Assembly (NCBI RefSeq): GCF_001434575.1
Contig: NZ_AZDA01000140.1
Coordinates: 87,160-146,298, forward strand
Direction of reading: 5' to 3'
Source of the DNA: Loigolactobacillus bifermentans DSM 20003
GTDB taxonomy: Bacteria; Bacillota; Bacilli; Lactobacillales; Lactobacillaceae
DNA: 59,139 bases
In this document: piece by piece, positions 34,474 through 42,285 of the stretch
Position numbering within the stretch: position 1 is the stretch's first letter
Layout of the letters: each line of letters begins with the position of its first letter
The notes under the pieces: model-generated
The model's database searches: none
The model's input: only the letters and a program-made list of their open reading frames with translations
What the model was told of the DNA's origin: nothing
Position numbers and translations under genes: made by a program

Positions 34474-34929
34474 ATGTCTTCAAATCAACTGACTCACCTC
34501 ATTAATTTACCGAAATATCTCGACTACCCGCCTTCATACCTGATTGTACCAAGATCTGGTAATCATACTCGCTACACACTTCATTCATACCAATTGCAGT
34601 TTGAATTGGATATTAACCGGGCAGGCCACCGCTTAGAGAAGTGTACATTCCAACTCCGACAACAACATCTCATTTTAGTACGTTTAGATTTAATAGGACG
34701 TACGCATTTAAATCCACCTGGGAATTATCCCTATGCAAATCAAGCAATACCTTGTCCCCACATTCACTTGGCCGATTATCGATCAGATGGCATTGCAATT
34801 GCATTGCCATTACCAGCTTCAATTGTTAGAATCGACATATCAGATGCCAACATCCTATTGATACTGATTATTTTTTTACAGCGTATAAATGTCGTCAACC
34901 GAAATTATTTCACATATAAGGTTCATTAA
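34474..34929 (+). CDS. DUF6978-like protein
   Basis: 151 residues. ATG at 34474 (MSSNQLTHLI) is preceded by AAAGGAG; the frame extends 22 codons further without a site. The sequence LPKYLDYPPSYLIVPRSGNHTRYTLHSY, then LRQQHLILVRLDLIGRTHLNPPGNY and PHIHLADYRSDGIAIALPLP, fits the DUF6978 pattern (basic strand, LVRLD, H.NP, HIH). The His-rich layout suggests a possible nuclease-like site, but no activity is established. It is followed after 16 bp by a DUF1828 gene; the two probably form one operon. Confidence 0.55.
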   Translation: MSSNQLTHLINLPKYLDYPPSYLIVPRSGNHTRYTLHSYQLQFELDINRAGHRLEKCTFQLRQQHLILVRLDLIGRTHLNPPGNYPYANQAIPCPHIHLADYRSDGIAIALPLPASIVRIDISDANILLILIIFLQRINVVNRNYFTYKVH

Positions 34930-34945
34930 AGGAGGAGCACATACC

Positions 34946-35326
34946 ATGGATGTCAACGCGCTAAACACCAGTTACACCAACTGGTTCAAGCAAAATTTCA
35001 AATTTACCAGTCATCCCGATTTCATTGAGATCCAGACCCCATTTACCGATCCGCTGCACGACTACATTGCCCTTGTCCTGATCCCGACCAAAAATGGCTT
35101 TTGTCTCAGTGATGATGGGTATACCTTAAATGAACTGGCCACGCGAAATTTTGACCTCACCTGTGCCCAGCCGGTGTTACAGTCCTTGGGCATCACCGTC
35201 AATGCCCAGCAAGAACTCACCGTTACATTCCCTGATCTCGCCGCCTTACCAGCCGCACAAAATCGTTTGATCCAAGGCATCTTGCAGCTTTACGGCATGG
35301 CGGCCACACCTTTTCCCACCCAATAG
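34946..35326 (+). CDS. DUF1828 protein
   Basis: 126 residues; ATG at 34946 (MDVNALNTSY) has AAAGGAGGAG upstream. The core IEIQTPFTDPLHDYIALVLIPT, GFCLSDDGYTLNELATR and a C-terminal helical end (LPAAQNRLIQGILQLYG) fit DUF1828. It is paralogous to 14304-14699. It sits 16 bp after the DUF6978-like gene in a region dominated by toxin-antitoxin remnants, so a two-component toxin-antitoxin or defence role is possible but unproven. Confidence 0.75.
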   Translation: MDVNALNTSYTNWFKQNFKFTSHPDFIEIQTPFTDPLHDYIALVLIPTKNGFCLSDDGYTLNELATRNFDLTCAQPVLQSLGITVNAQQELTVTFPDLAALPAAQNRLIQGILQLYGMAATPFPTQ

Positions 35327-35389
35327 CGATTTTAATCAACTTCACCCGCAATCACCGCCACGATGGCGGTGATTTGCTTGCCGGCACGC

Positions 35390-35420
35390 AAAAAAAAAAC
35401 GCCGAACCGCAGTCCGACGT
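35390..35420 (-). terminator. Terminator of eno
   Basis: Arms ACGTCGGAC/GTTCGGCGT (with G-T pairs), then a T run on the minus strand. A separate hairpin AATCACCGCCA/TGGCGGTGATT at 35350-35374 lies between this and the DUF1828 stop. Confidence 0.85.
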
Positions 35421-35444
35421 TTTTCAAAAGCTTCTATTTAAAGA

Positions 35445-36737
35445 TTAGTCAAAGTCAACGTTGTGTGGGAACTTAGCAACGTGGGCTTGGCCGTCTAATT
35501 CTTCTTCGATGCGTAATAATTGGTTGTACTTGGCAACACGTTCTGAACGGGCCATGGCACCAGTCTTCAATTCGCCACCAGAAACGGCAACGGCGAAGTC
35601 AGCAACGAATGTATCTTCAGTTTCGCCTGAACGATGTGAGATCATTGTTGTGTAGCCGTTCTTCTTAGCTAAGCGAATGGCTTCAACTGATTCAGTAACA
35701 GTCCCAATTTGGTTCAACTTGATTAAGATAGAGTTTGCAACACCCTTCTTGATCCCCTTACGGAAGATGCTTGGGTTTGTAACAAAAATATCGTCACCAA
35801 CTAATTGAACACGGTCGCCAACTTCTTCAGTGAACTTAGCGAAGTTGTCCCAGTCGTTTTCAGAGAAAGGATCTTCAATTGAAATGATAGCTGGGTATTT
35901 CTTCAATAAGTCGTTTACGTAGTAATCACGTAATTGGTCAGCGTTGAATTCGTGGCCTTCAAATGTGTAGATACCAGTTTCTTGGTTGTAGAATTCTGAT
36001 GAAGCAGCATCCAAAGCGATACCAATATCTTCACCAGGCACGTAGCCGGCTTGTTCGATGGCTTTGTAAAGCATGCTGACAGCTTCGTCAGTAGACTTCA
36101 TGTCAGGGGCAAAGCCACCTTCGTCGCCTAAACCAGTTTGGAAACCAGCTTCTTCCAAGACCTTCTTCAAGGTATGGTAAGTGTCAGCAATCTTTTCGAT
36201 CCCATCGCGGAAGTTTTCTTTCTTGATAGGTGTGATCATGAATTCTTGGAAGTCGATGCCGTTATCAGCATGTGCGCCACCGTTGATAACGTTATGGAAT
36301 GTTTGTGGTAATTCGATGTTGATCCCACCAAGGTAACGATACAATGGTGTACCAAGATCGTTAGCAGCAGCACGGGCAGTTGCCATTGAAACGCCTAAGA
36401 TAGCGTTAGCGCCTAAGCGTGCTTTGTTTGGTGTGCCGTCTAAGTCGATCATGATTTGGTCGATTTCAGCTTGATTAAATGGTGAAACACCCTTTAATGC
36501 GTCGTTGATTTCAGTGTTAACGTTGTTAACTGCTTTGCTAACACCTTTACCCATTAAACGCTTGCCGCCATCACGTAATTCAGTTGCTTCAAGTTCACCA
36601 GTAGATGCACCTGATGGTACTGAGGCGCGACCAACGGTACCGTTAGTTAAAGTAACGTCAGCTTCGACAGTTGGGTTACCACGAGAATCAAATACTTCGC
36701 GAGCCTTGACACTTTCAATTACTGCTTTTAAAGACAT
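35445..36737 (-). CDS. eno: Enolase
   Basis: 430 residues, full length, ATG at 36737 with AAGGAGG upstream. It converts 2-phosphoglycerate to phosphoenolpyruvate in glycolysis. Visible signatures: [17 protein letters not shown] at the N-terminus, [30 protein letters not shown], and the enolase signature [17 protein letters not shown] followed by SHRSGETED. It stands alone, not in a gap-pgk-tpi cluster. A good promoter and an upstream cre-like site are present. Confidence 0.99.
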   Translation of the reverse strand: MSLKAVIESVKAREVFDSRGNPTVEADVTLTNGTVGRASVPSGASTGELEATELRDGGKRLMGKGVSKAVNNVNTEINDALKGVSPFNQAEIDQIMIDLDGTPNKARLGANAILGVSMATARAAANDLGTPLYRYLGGINIELPQTFHNVINGGAHADNGIDFQEFMITPIKKENFRDGIEKIADTYHTLKKVLEEAGFQTGLGDEGGFAPDMKSTDEAVSMLYKAIEQAGYVPGEDIGIALDAASSEFYNQETGIYTFEGHEFNADQLRDYYVNDLLKKYPAIISIEDPFSENDWDNFAKFTEEVGDRVQLVGDDIFVTNPSIFRKGIKKGVANSILIKLNQIGTVTESVEAIRLAKKNGYTTMISHRSGETEDTFVADFAVAVSGGELKTGAMARSERVAKYNQLLRIEEELDGQAHVAKFPHNVDFD

Positions 36738-36802
36738 AAAGTTGTTTCCTCCTTAAAGAAAGTCGCATTGTCAATTTCAATTAACACTGCATTTCATTTA
36801 AC

Positions 36803-36831
36803 ATAGTAGCACCTTATATTTTGAATAACAA
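36803..36831 (-). promoter_or_regulatory. Promoter of eno
   Basis: On the minus strand TTGTTA (36831-36826), 17-bp spacer, TACTAT (36808-36803), 66 bp upstream of the start codon. Confidence 0.65.
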
Positions 36832-36862
36832 TGAAAATGAGCGTTTTTTTGAAAATATCTTT

Positions 36863-36876
36863 GGAAAGCGTTTTCT
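36863..36876. promoter_or_regulatory. cre-like site upstream of eno
   Basis: GGAAAGCGTTTTCT matches a catabolite-responsive palindrome at 12 of 14 positions. It is 32 bp upstream of the eno -35, a position from which CcpA can activate glycolytic genes. Confidence 0.4.
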
Positions 36877-36884
36877 GGCAGTGC

Positions 36885-38180
36885 TTACAGCAGGTTTGCA
36901 AGGTCTTGGAAGAAACTGGGATAAGAAACATTAATGGCCCCAGCGTCATTTAATGTTAAGGGTTCAGGGCTTAACAACGCCGCCACCGCTAGCATTAAGC
37001 CGATCCGGTGATCGCCGTGACTGTCCAACTGATCCGTGGTGGTTGGCCGCAATGGTGTGGGGCCGGTGATCACCATGCCATCGGGCTTTTCCACAATGTT
37101 GGCGCCTAATTTCCGCAATTCAGCGGTGACAGTGGCAATGCGGTCGGTTTCCTTCACCCGCAATTCACCGGCACCAGAAATCGTGGTGACCCCTACCGCT
37201 TGGGTGGCCGCTAAGGCAATCAAGGGCAATTCGTCGATGACGTTGGGAATTTCTGCTCCGCCCACGTCCGTACTATGTAGCGCCGCTGGCCGAATGACCA
37301 AGTCCCCCATACTTTCGGAGCCGGGTTCCACCTTTTCCACTTCGATGTTGGCCCCCATGCGACTGAGCACGTTGAGGAAGCCAGTGCGAGTCTCATTTAG
37401 ACCCACTTGTTTCAAATGCAATTCACTATTCTGAACCAAGGTCGCCGCTGCGATCATGAAGGCCGCTGAGGACATGTCCCCAGGCACCCGGAATTGTTGG
37501 GCTTTGAATTGTGGTTGTTGGCCAATGGTCAGCTGCAACCCTTGCTTGTCAATGTGCCCGCCAAATTGTTGCAACATCCGCTCCGTGTGGTCACGGGTTT
37601 GGGCTAATTCCGTGAACACCGACGTGCCTTCCGCCTGCATGGCCGCAAACAGCAGCGCGCTTTTCACTTGGGCACTGGCCACTGGAATCGTCATGTTCAC
37701 TGCTTGTAACTGATGATTGCTGGCAATGGTTAACGGCAGGTAATCCCCGTCGGTGGCGGTGATTTGCGCTCCCATTTGTTGCAACGGTGCGATCACCCGT
37801 TTCATGGGCCGTTTACTTAACGAGGCGTCTCCGCTAAAGGTGATGGGAAAGCCTTGTTTACTGAACAAACCCATGAGCAAGCGGGTGCTGGTGCCTGAGT
37901 TGCCGAGATCAATGGTGTCCTTACTCGGTCGAAAGCCATTTAAGCCCACCCCTTCAACCGTTACCGTTTCATCATCATGCTGAATTTTAACGCCTAGCTT
38001 TTCAAACGCGCCAATGGTGTGCAAACAATCGTCCGATAATAGGAAGTGTTTAAATTCGCTGGTGCCTTTTGCCAAGGCGCCAAACATAATGCTGCGGTGA
38101 GAAATACTTTTATCGCCTGGCACGGTGAGTTCCCCGCGTAGGCCAGTTGAATGGTAAGGTAATGCTTTCGATTCAGTCAT
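36885..38180 (-). CDS. aroA: 3-phosphoshikimate 1-carboxyvinyltransferase (EPSP synthase)
   Basis: 431 residues; ATG at 38180 (MTESKALPYH) with GGAGGA 8 bp upstream. It catalyses the sixth shikimate-pathway step, shikimate-3-phosphate plus phosphoenolpyruvate to EPSP. Signatures: GDKSISHRSIMFGALAKGTS, LGNSGTSTRLLMG, LRVKETDRI and HGDHRIGLMLAVAALLS. Its 5' region (38181-38458) carries an aromatic leader peptide and two alternative hairpins that look like an attenuator. aroC lies 1.27 kb upstream in the same orientation, separated by structured elements and a terminator, so the two are separate transcripts. Confidence 0.98.
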   Translation of the reverse strand: MTESKALPYHSTGLRGELTVPGDKSISHRSIMFGALAKGTSEFKHFLLSDDCLHTIGAFEKLGVKIQHDDETVTVEGVGLNGFRPSKDTIDLGNSGTSTRLLMGLFSKQGFPITFSGDASLSKRPMKRVIAPLQQMGAQITATDGDYLPLTIASNHQLQAVNMTIPVASAQVKSALLFAAMQAEGTSVFTELAQTRDHTERMLQQFGGHIDKQGLQLTIGQQPQFKAQQFRVPGDMSSAAFMIAAATLVQNSELHLKQVGLNETRTGFLNVLSRMGANIEVEKVEPGSESMGDLVIRPAALHSTDVGGAEIPNVIDELPLIALAATQAVGVTTISGAGELRVKETDRIATVTAELRKLGANIVEKPDGMVITGPTPLRPTTTDQLDSHGDHRIGLMLAVAALLSPEPLTLNDAGAINVSYPSFFQDLANLL

Positions 38181-38211
38181 TGATTTTTCCTCCAATTTTT
38201 AAACAGCAACT

Positions 38212-38244
38212 AAAAAACCAGCTAGGCAGTCATCTAGCTGGTTT
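38212..38244 (-). terminator. Attenuator terminator in the aroA leader
   Basis: Perfect 11-bp arms AAACCAGCTAG/CTAGCTGGTTT with an 8-nt loop, followed by T residues on the minus strand, 32 bp before the aroA ATG. It lies inside the leader, so it should stop transcription unless the antiterminator forms. Confidence 0.8.
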
Positions 38245-38279
38245 CTGGTCGGTTTATCCGTATGGAAAAAAAGAATGAC

Positions 38280-38305
38280 CCAGCTAGATTCTCACGTCTA
38301 GCTGG
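38280..38305 (-). promoter_or_regulatory. Anti-terminator partner hairpin in the aroA leader
   Basis: Arms CCAGCTAGA (38305-38297) and TCTAGCTGG (38288-38280). The second arm is also perfectly complementary over 9 bp to the first arm of the terminator (38241-38233), so 1:2 plus 3:4 excludes 2:3, the classical attenuator design. Confidence 0.7.
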
Positions 38306-38351
38306 CACACAACAATAGTGGCTAAGCTTTAGACGCGAACGCGTTTTCCAG

Positions 38352-38376
38352 GCGTCCGCATCAAAGCTGCGGACGC
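38352..38376 (-). promoter_or_regulatory. Hairpin abutting the leader-peptide stop codon
   Basis: Arms AGCGTCCGCA-type (8 perfect pairs CGTCCGCA/TGCGGACG, extendable by one) start right after the leader stop. A ribosome at the stop would cover its first arm. Confidence 0.65.
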
Positions 38377-38432
38377 TAACTAAAGTAGTAGCCCCAATAA
38401 TAGGTATTAAGTTGCGTAAGTTGTGTGGTCAT
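38376..38432 (-). CDS. aroA leader peptide (aromatic-rich, 18 residues)
   Basis: ATG at 38432 follows GAGAGGAA by 7 bp and lies about 25 nt after the expected transcription start. The frame encodes MTTQLTQLNTYYWGYYFS and a TAG stop. Seven of the last eight codons before Ser include Tyr (four), Trp and Phe; these are the end products of the pathway to which the downstream gene belongs. With the mutually exclusive hairpins downstream it looks like a ribosome-stalling sensor: slow translation at low charged tRNA-Tyr/Trp/Phe would favour aroA transcription. In Firmicutes such genes are more often controlled by T-boxes, and no T-box motif is visible here. Confidence 0.8.
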   Translation of the reverse strand: MTTQLTQLNTYYWGYYFS

Positions 38433-38464
38433 TTCAAAATTCCTCTCTTATAAAGCTTGCTTTG

Positions 38465-38493
38465 ATTAAAACACATTAAGATTATCCCGTCAA
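38465..38493 (-). promoter_or_regulatory. Promoter of the aroA leader
   Basis: TTGACG (38493-38488), 17-bp spacer, TTTAAT (38470-38465) on the minus strand. The expected start near 38458 gives a leader of about 278 nt. Confidence 0.75.
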
Positions 38494-38554
38494 CCCTAAT
38501 CTGATTTTAATTTTGTTCAGAATTCGGCAGGCGCTTGGTAAAACGCGGAGGAAC

Positions 38555-38708
38555 GCCCTCCGGAAAAGCGGGGCTGGAACGCTTGTGGCTCGCTTCAGAG
38601 CTAACTTTGGCGAAGATCGCCAAAGTGGATCTCTTCCGTCTCGCGTGACTACTAGGCGGTAAATCGCCAAGTATCACCGTCACGGCTGAGCCCGCTTTTC
38701 CTCCGGGC
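38555..38708 (+). ncRNA. Structured RNA candidate, element 1
   Basis: Closing stem GGAAAAGCGGG (38562-38572) with CCCGCTTTTCC (38691-38701), extended by GCCC/GGGC across a 3x3 internal loop. Inside the stem the 5' side reads GGGGCTGGAACGCT and the 3' side GCTGAGCCC, the same terminal motif as in element 2, where the stem sequence is different. Internal hairpins: CTTTGGCGA/TCGCCAAAG (38605-38625) and GGCG/CGCC within GTGAC/GTCAC (38645-38683). No ORF. Strand is inferred from the shared motif. Confidence 0.6.
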
Positions 38709-38723
38709 TTGAATAGTACACCG

Positions 38724-38791
38724 TTAACAGATTCATGACAAACAACATTAAAACGGCTCGCAAGACGCTTGAATAACAGTCAATCTGTTAA
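38724..38791. repeat. Inverted repeat downstream of element 1
   Basis: TTAACAGATT and its exact complement AATCTGTTAA, 48 bp apart. Purpose unknown; it could be part of element 1 or a separate site. Confidence 0.4.
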
Positions 38792-38857
38792 GTGGCACTT
38801 TAAAAATATGCATCAAATTTTAGGCAATCACATTTGGCTTTCAAACGTCTCGCTATC

Positions 38858-38900
38858 AAAAAACGTGCGTTAGACTATTATGCCAATAATCTAACGCACG
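38858..38900 (-). terminator. Terminator downstream of aroC and element 2
   Basis: Perfect arms CGTGCGTTAGA/TCTAACGCACG with further ATTAT/ATAAT pairing, followed on the minus strand by six T. It closes minus-strand transcription through aroC and element 2. Confidence 0.85.
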
Positions 38901-39014
38901 CTTCAACATTCATATTTTTTAGACAGAAATTGCTCGCCCACTTGATACCGGCAAGTATAGGCTACATAGCAGCTTACGGCTAATTCTGATGACAACAACA
39001 AATTTAAGTCCGAA

Positions 39015-39424
39015 GGCACAAGTGGGCTCAGCGCCATGTTTCTTGCGGGCGGTCTTCCCACAAGAATGGACAGCGCCCGACAATTTTAGCTTTGCGTTAG
39101 CAAAGTATCCCTAGTGCACTTAGTAGCGCCATGTTTCTTGCGGGCGGTCTTCCCACAAGAATGGACAGCGCCCGGCAATTTTAGCTTTGCGTTAGCAAAG
39201 TATCCCTAGTGCACTTAGTAGCGCCATGTTTCTTGCGGGTGGTTTCCCCACAAGAATGGACAGCGCCCGGCAATCTTAACTTTGCGTTAGCAAAGTATCC
39301 CCAGTGTACTTAGTAGCCTTGAAATTGTCGTTAGCGATTTATCGCTTACGACAAGGTCGAGCTTTGAAACAAGTGATTTTCTTGGTTCAAAGTCGGCCCG
39401 CAGCGTTCCAGCCCCACTTGTGCC
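39015..39424 (-). ncRNA. Large structured RNA candidate, element 2
   Basis: About 410 nt closed by a perfect 12-bp stem, GGCACAAGTGGG with CCCACTTGTGCC. Read on the minus strand it opens GGGGCTGGAACGCT and closes GCTGAGCCC, as in element 1. Internal hairpins include TTGTCGT..AGCGA/TCGCT..ACGACAA (39325-39354), CTTTGAA..CAAG paired with CTTG..TTCAAAG (about 39362-39393), and three tandem domains. The strand is supported by G-U pairs: TTCTTGTGGG pairs fully with CCCGCAAGAA on the minus strand, while the plus strand would have C-A mismatches. It starts 29 bp after the aroC stop, so it may be the aroC 3' UTR or processed from it. It ends in the terminator at 38858. Confidence 0.7.
39030..39314 (-). 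repeat. Three tandem 95-bp hairpin domains inside element 2
   Basis: Units start at 39030, 39125 and 39220, exactly 95 bp apart and nearly identical. Each has a closing helix GGCGCT/GGCGCT (G-U at both ends), a 10-bp stem TTCTTGTGGG/CCCGCAAGAA with a 7-nt loop, and a linker hairpin CTTTGC/GCAAAG with a 4-nt loop. Confidence 0.85.
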
Positions 39425-39452
39425 GTAGGACGACTACCAACGCCAGCTTGGA

Positions 39453-40628
39453 CTAATACTGCGCCAATTCCTCGTTATAAGCTTTCAACTGGGCCTGTAA
39501 GCGTGGTAAAGCGTCGGCGTCGAATTTGTCTAAAATGGCTTGGGCTAAGGTGATGGCCACCATGGCTTCGGCTACCACGGAAGCCGCTGGCACCGCCGTG
39601 GTGTCGGAGCGTTCCACGTTGGCCACGAAAGGTTCTTTCGTGTTGACATCTACGCTGCGCAGCGGTTTGTACAAGGTTGGAATGGGCTTCATTACCCCTT
39701 TGACGATCACGGGCATGCCGTTGGTCATCCCGCCTTCAAAGCCACCTAAATGATTGCTGCCGCGGTAAAAGCCTTTGTCGTTGTCGTAGAAGATCTCGTC
39801 CATGTCTTCGCTACCGGGATGCTGGGCCAAGCCAAAGCCATCCCCAAATTCAACGCCTTTAAAGGCATTGATGCTCACAATGGCCCGGGCCAATTTGGCG
39901 TCTAGCTTGCGGTCTGCACCGACGTAGCTGCCTAAGCCAACGGGTAAACCAGTGGCCACCACTTGAACCACACCGCCAAGGGTATCGCCTTTTTGCTTGG
40001 TTTCATCGATCAGCGTGCGAATTTTAGCGGCGGCGTCTTCATCATAAGTGCGCACATCGCTGGCATTGGTGATCCGCGTTAATTCCGTTAAATCGCCAAT
40101 TTCAGGTAATTGCGCCGGATCCGCCGCAATGCCTCCTAGCATTTGCACAAAGCCTAAGACTTGCACCCCGACTTCGGCTAACAGCTGTTTGCACAGGCTC
40201 CCAACGGCCACCCGCATGGTGGTTTCCCGGGCGCTGGAACGTTCCAACACATTGCGCAGATCGGTGTGTTGGTACTTTTCACCACCGACTAAGTCCGCAT
40301 GGCCTGGCCGGGGCTTGGTGACTTGCCGCACAGTGTTTTCAGGCGTTTCTGTGGCTGTTGGGCTCATAATGTCGCCCCAATGGCCGTGATCCCGGTTGGT
40401 GACTTGTAACACAATCGGCCCCCCAAGGGATTTTTGATGCCGCACGCCAGCGGTGATCTGAACTTGATCGGTTTCGATCTTCATTCGATTGCCCCGGCCG
40501 TAGCCTTGTTGGCGCCGTTTAAGATCCGCATTGATTTTTTCTGGATCAATGGTCAATCCGGCTGGAATGCCTTCGATCACGGCTGTTAATTGGGGACCGT
40601 GTGATTCCCCAGCTGTTGTATAACGCAT
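39453..40628 (-). CDS. aroC: Chorismate synthase
   Basis: 391 residues, ATG at 40628 with AGAAAGGCGG upstream. It makes chorismate from EPSP, the last common step before Phe, Tyr and Trp, and needs reduced FMN. Signatures: MRYTTAGESHGPQ, GRGNRMKIE, ERSSARETTMRVAVGS, GGFEGGMTNGMPV and RSDTTAVPAASVVAEAMVAI. The stop is followed 29 bp later by the closing stem of element 2 and then a terminator at 38858. The aroA gene downstream has its own promoter and leader. Upstream it is divergent from a GGDEF gene. Confidence 0.98.
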   Translation of the reverse strand: MRYTTAGESHGPQLTAVIEGIPAGLTIDPEKINADLKRRQQGYGRGNRMKIETDQVQITAGVRHQKSLGGPIVLQVTNRDHGHWGDIMSPTATETPENTVRQVTKPRPGHADLVGGEKYQHTDLRNVLERSSARETTMRVAVGSLCKQLLAEVGVQVLGFVQMLGGIAADPAQLPEIGDLTELTRITNASDVRTYDEDAAAKIRTLIDETKQKGDTLGGVVQVVATGLPVGLGSYVGADRKLDAKLARAIVSINAFKGVEFGDGFGLAQHPGSEDMDEIFYDNDKGFYRGSNHLGGFEGGMTNGMPVIVKGVMKPIPTLYKPLRSVDVNTKEPFVANVERSDTTAVPAASVVAEAMVAITLAQAILDKFDADALPRLQAQLKAYNEELAQY

Positions 40629-40878
40629 AAGTTCCGCCTTTCTGAACAGGTCTCAGCGAAATGAGAAACACAGCCGAAACCCCTCATTAAAATTTCATTT
40701 TTGAATGCTAATAGCTTACCACAACCCTTTCAAAAAGGCTTGGTTTTCGTTAAATTTCCTGACCATTCTACATTTAAACGTCAATCTATGCTATGTTTAA
40801 AGGGATTCAATCAAGCGCTGACAAGTTATCTCAACCTGTAAGTGCCGCTGTAAATTTGTTCAAAGGGAGTTTGCCAAC

Positions 40879-42054
40879 GTGTCCACGCAACTGATCACAC
40901 TTTCATATATTTCGTCCTTAATTGCGAACGTTATTACTTTGCTTGGCGGGATCTCTGTGTTCACCTGGCTTAAAGATGAGGCCAAACTGCCTTGGATCAG
41001 GCGTCACCGCACCTTGCTACTGATCTTAAGTGGCTGTTTATTTCTGGCTTTTTTACACCTTGAAGCTTGGGTCAATACGCAAATCGGCACCAGCCATGAA
41101 CGCTTAGGGTTACATTGGACCTACCTCAACGTGGAGATCGTGGTGCTGTTTAATTTATTACTGCTGATTCGTTCCAAGTGGCAATTGCTGGTGGGTGGCA
41201 GCATCGTTGGCCTTTGGCTGTGGTCCAAGTGGCCCGGACATGATTCGCTAAACGGCGTGGCGCTGGCTGGGCTGCTGGTTTTGCTGGTGATCAGTCAACT
41301 GTGCGGTGACTGGGCGTGGCGTAAGCGCTGGCACAACACCTTATTGTTCACCGGTTTTGCTGGATTTGCCTTGGCGGTGGCCAATCAGTTTTACCCCACA
41401 CAAGATGGTCTCAGTTGGGCCCGACAAATTGGCGCGTTGATCATTTTAGAGATCGCCGCTTTTGAATACAACCGGATCTTGCATCACCACGCGGTTTTAA
41501 CGCATATCTTTGCCCATGAAGCCAAGTACGATCCGTTAACTGGCGTGCGCAACTTTGGGGCGTTTAGTCGCGATTTAGAACGGTTGTTTCAGCAATTTCA
41601 GACAGATGCCACCCAAAAGTACGCCATTTATACCTTAGATATTGACCATTTCAAACGGATCAACGATACTTACGGCCATTTAGCCGGCAATCAGGTGTTA
41701 CAAACAGTCTCCCAACACTTAAACCAATATATCAGCGACCTGCCTTACCCGGCCCGGTTATACCGTACCGGTGGTGAGGAGTTCACCGTGATTTTAAATG
41801 CCATTACCGCCAGTGCCAATGAGGCGGAGCTGATCTCACGCGGCATGCAAACAGTGGTGGCCACGTTGGACTTTCACTTTGAGCAGGCGCAGGTCAACGC
41901 AACAATCTCCATTGGGGAAGATCGGGTGTTAGCAGCGGATATTAGTTATTTAGACCTGTATAAACGCGCTGACCATTTTCTCTACACCTCAAAGGAAAAC
42001 GGTCGTAACGCCATTACCTTGCGCGGCAAAACGTTACCGCGGGAAAGTGCGTAA
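40879..42054 (+). CDS. Membrane-bound diguanylate cyclase (GGDEF)
   Basis: 391 residues, GTG start at 40879 with AAAGGGAG upstream. The N-terminal 195 residues contain about seven hydrophobic segments. The GGDEF domain is well kept: YDPLTGVRNFGAFSRDL, LDIDHFKRINDTYGHLAGN and the active site RTGGEEFTVIL near residue 305, ending YKRADHFLYTSKENGRNAI. No RxxD inhibitory site is visible before GGEEF. It lacks an EAL domain and has a canonical catalytic motif, so it is the best candidate for cyclic-di-GMP synthesis in this window, where two EAL-type proteins lie at 16754 and 23189. It is monocistronic and divergent from aroC. Confidence 0.93.
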   Translation: MSTQLITLSYISSLIANVITLLGGISVFTWLKDEAKLPWIRRHRTLLLILSGCLFLAFLHLEAWVNTQIGTSHERLGLHWTYLNVEIVVLFNLLLLIRSKWQLLVGGSIVGLWLWSKWPGHDSLNGVALAGLLVLLVISQLCGDWAWRKRWHNTLLFTGFAGFALAVANQFYPTQDGLSWARQIGALIILEIAAFEYNRILHHHAVLTHIFAHEAKYDPLTGVRNFGAFSRDLERLFQQFQTDATQKYAIYTLDIDHFKRINDTYGHLAGNQVLQTVSQHLNQYISDLPYPARLYRTGGEEFTVILNAITASANEAELISRGMQTVVATLDFHFEQAQVNATISIGEDRVLAADISYLDLYKRADHFLYTSKENGRNAITLRGKTLPRESA

Positions 42055-42240
42055 AAGGTGACGGTTACTTCACGATTTCTTCACATTTCTTATTTAAACT
42101 AAAGGTGTTCCATTAAATGAAGCGCTGCCAAACGGCGGCGTCGTGGACTGTTTGCGCAAAGCCGGTTTTGAACTTGAAGGTTCTCAGCTGTAAAGAATGG
42201 TCACACACCTAACCCGATTTTTAAACTTCATAAACAATAT

Positions 42241-42277
42241 AAAAAAGGCGAGCTCGCGTTAACGAGCTCGCCTTTTT
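42241..42277. terminator. Bidirectional terminator
   Basis: Perfect 10-bp arms GGCGAGCTCG/CGAGCTCGCC with a 6-nt loop, flanked by A6 and T5, so it can serve both the GGDEF gene and the convergent DUF975 gene. Confidence 0.9.
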
Positions 42278-42285
42278 AGCGCGCC

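Noticed and set aside
37036-37434. 132-codon plus-strand ORF inside aroA
   Set aside because: Overlaps a fully conserved aroA region on the other strand; no initiation signal or recognisable domain.
38212-38432. T-box riboswitch controlling aroA
   Set aside because: No AGGGTGGNACCGCG-like sequence or stem I specifier loop; the leader has a peptide ORF and alternative hairpins instead.
39030-39314. CRISPR array in the tandem repeats
   Set aside because: Units are contiguous 95-bp repeats without unique spacers and form long hairpins; no cas genes are near.
42098-42193. Possible C-terminal gene fragment (LPNGGVVDCLRKAGFELEGSQL) after the GGDEF gene
   Set aside because: Looks protein-like but is short, has no start and could not be assigned to a family.
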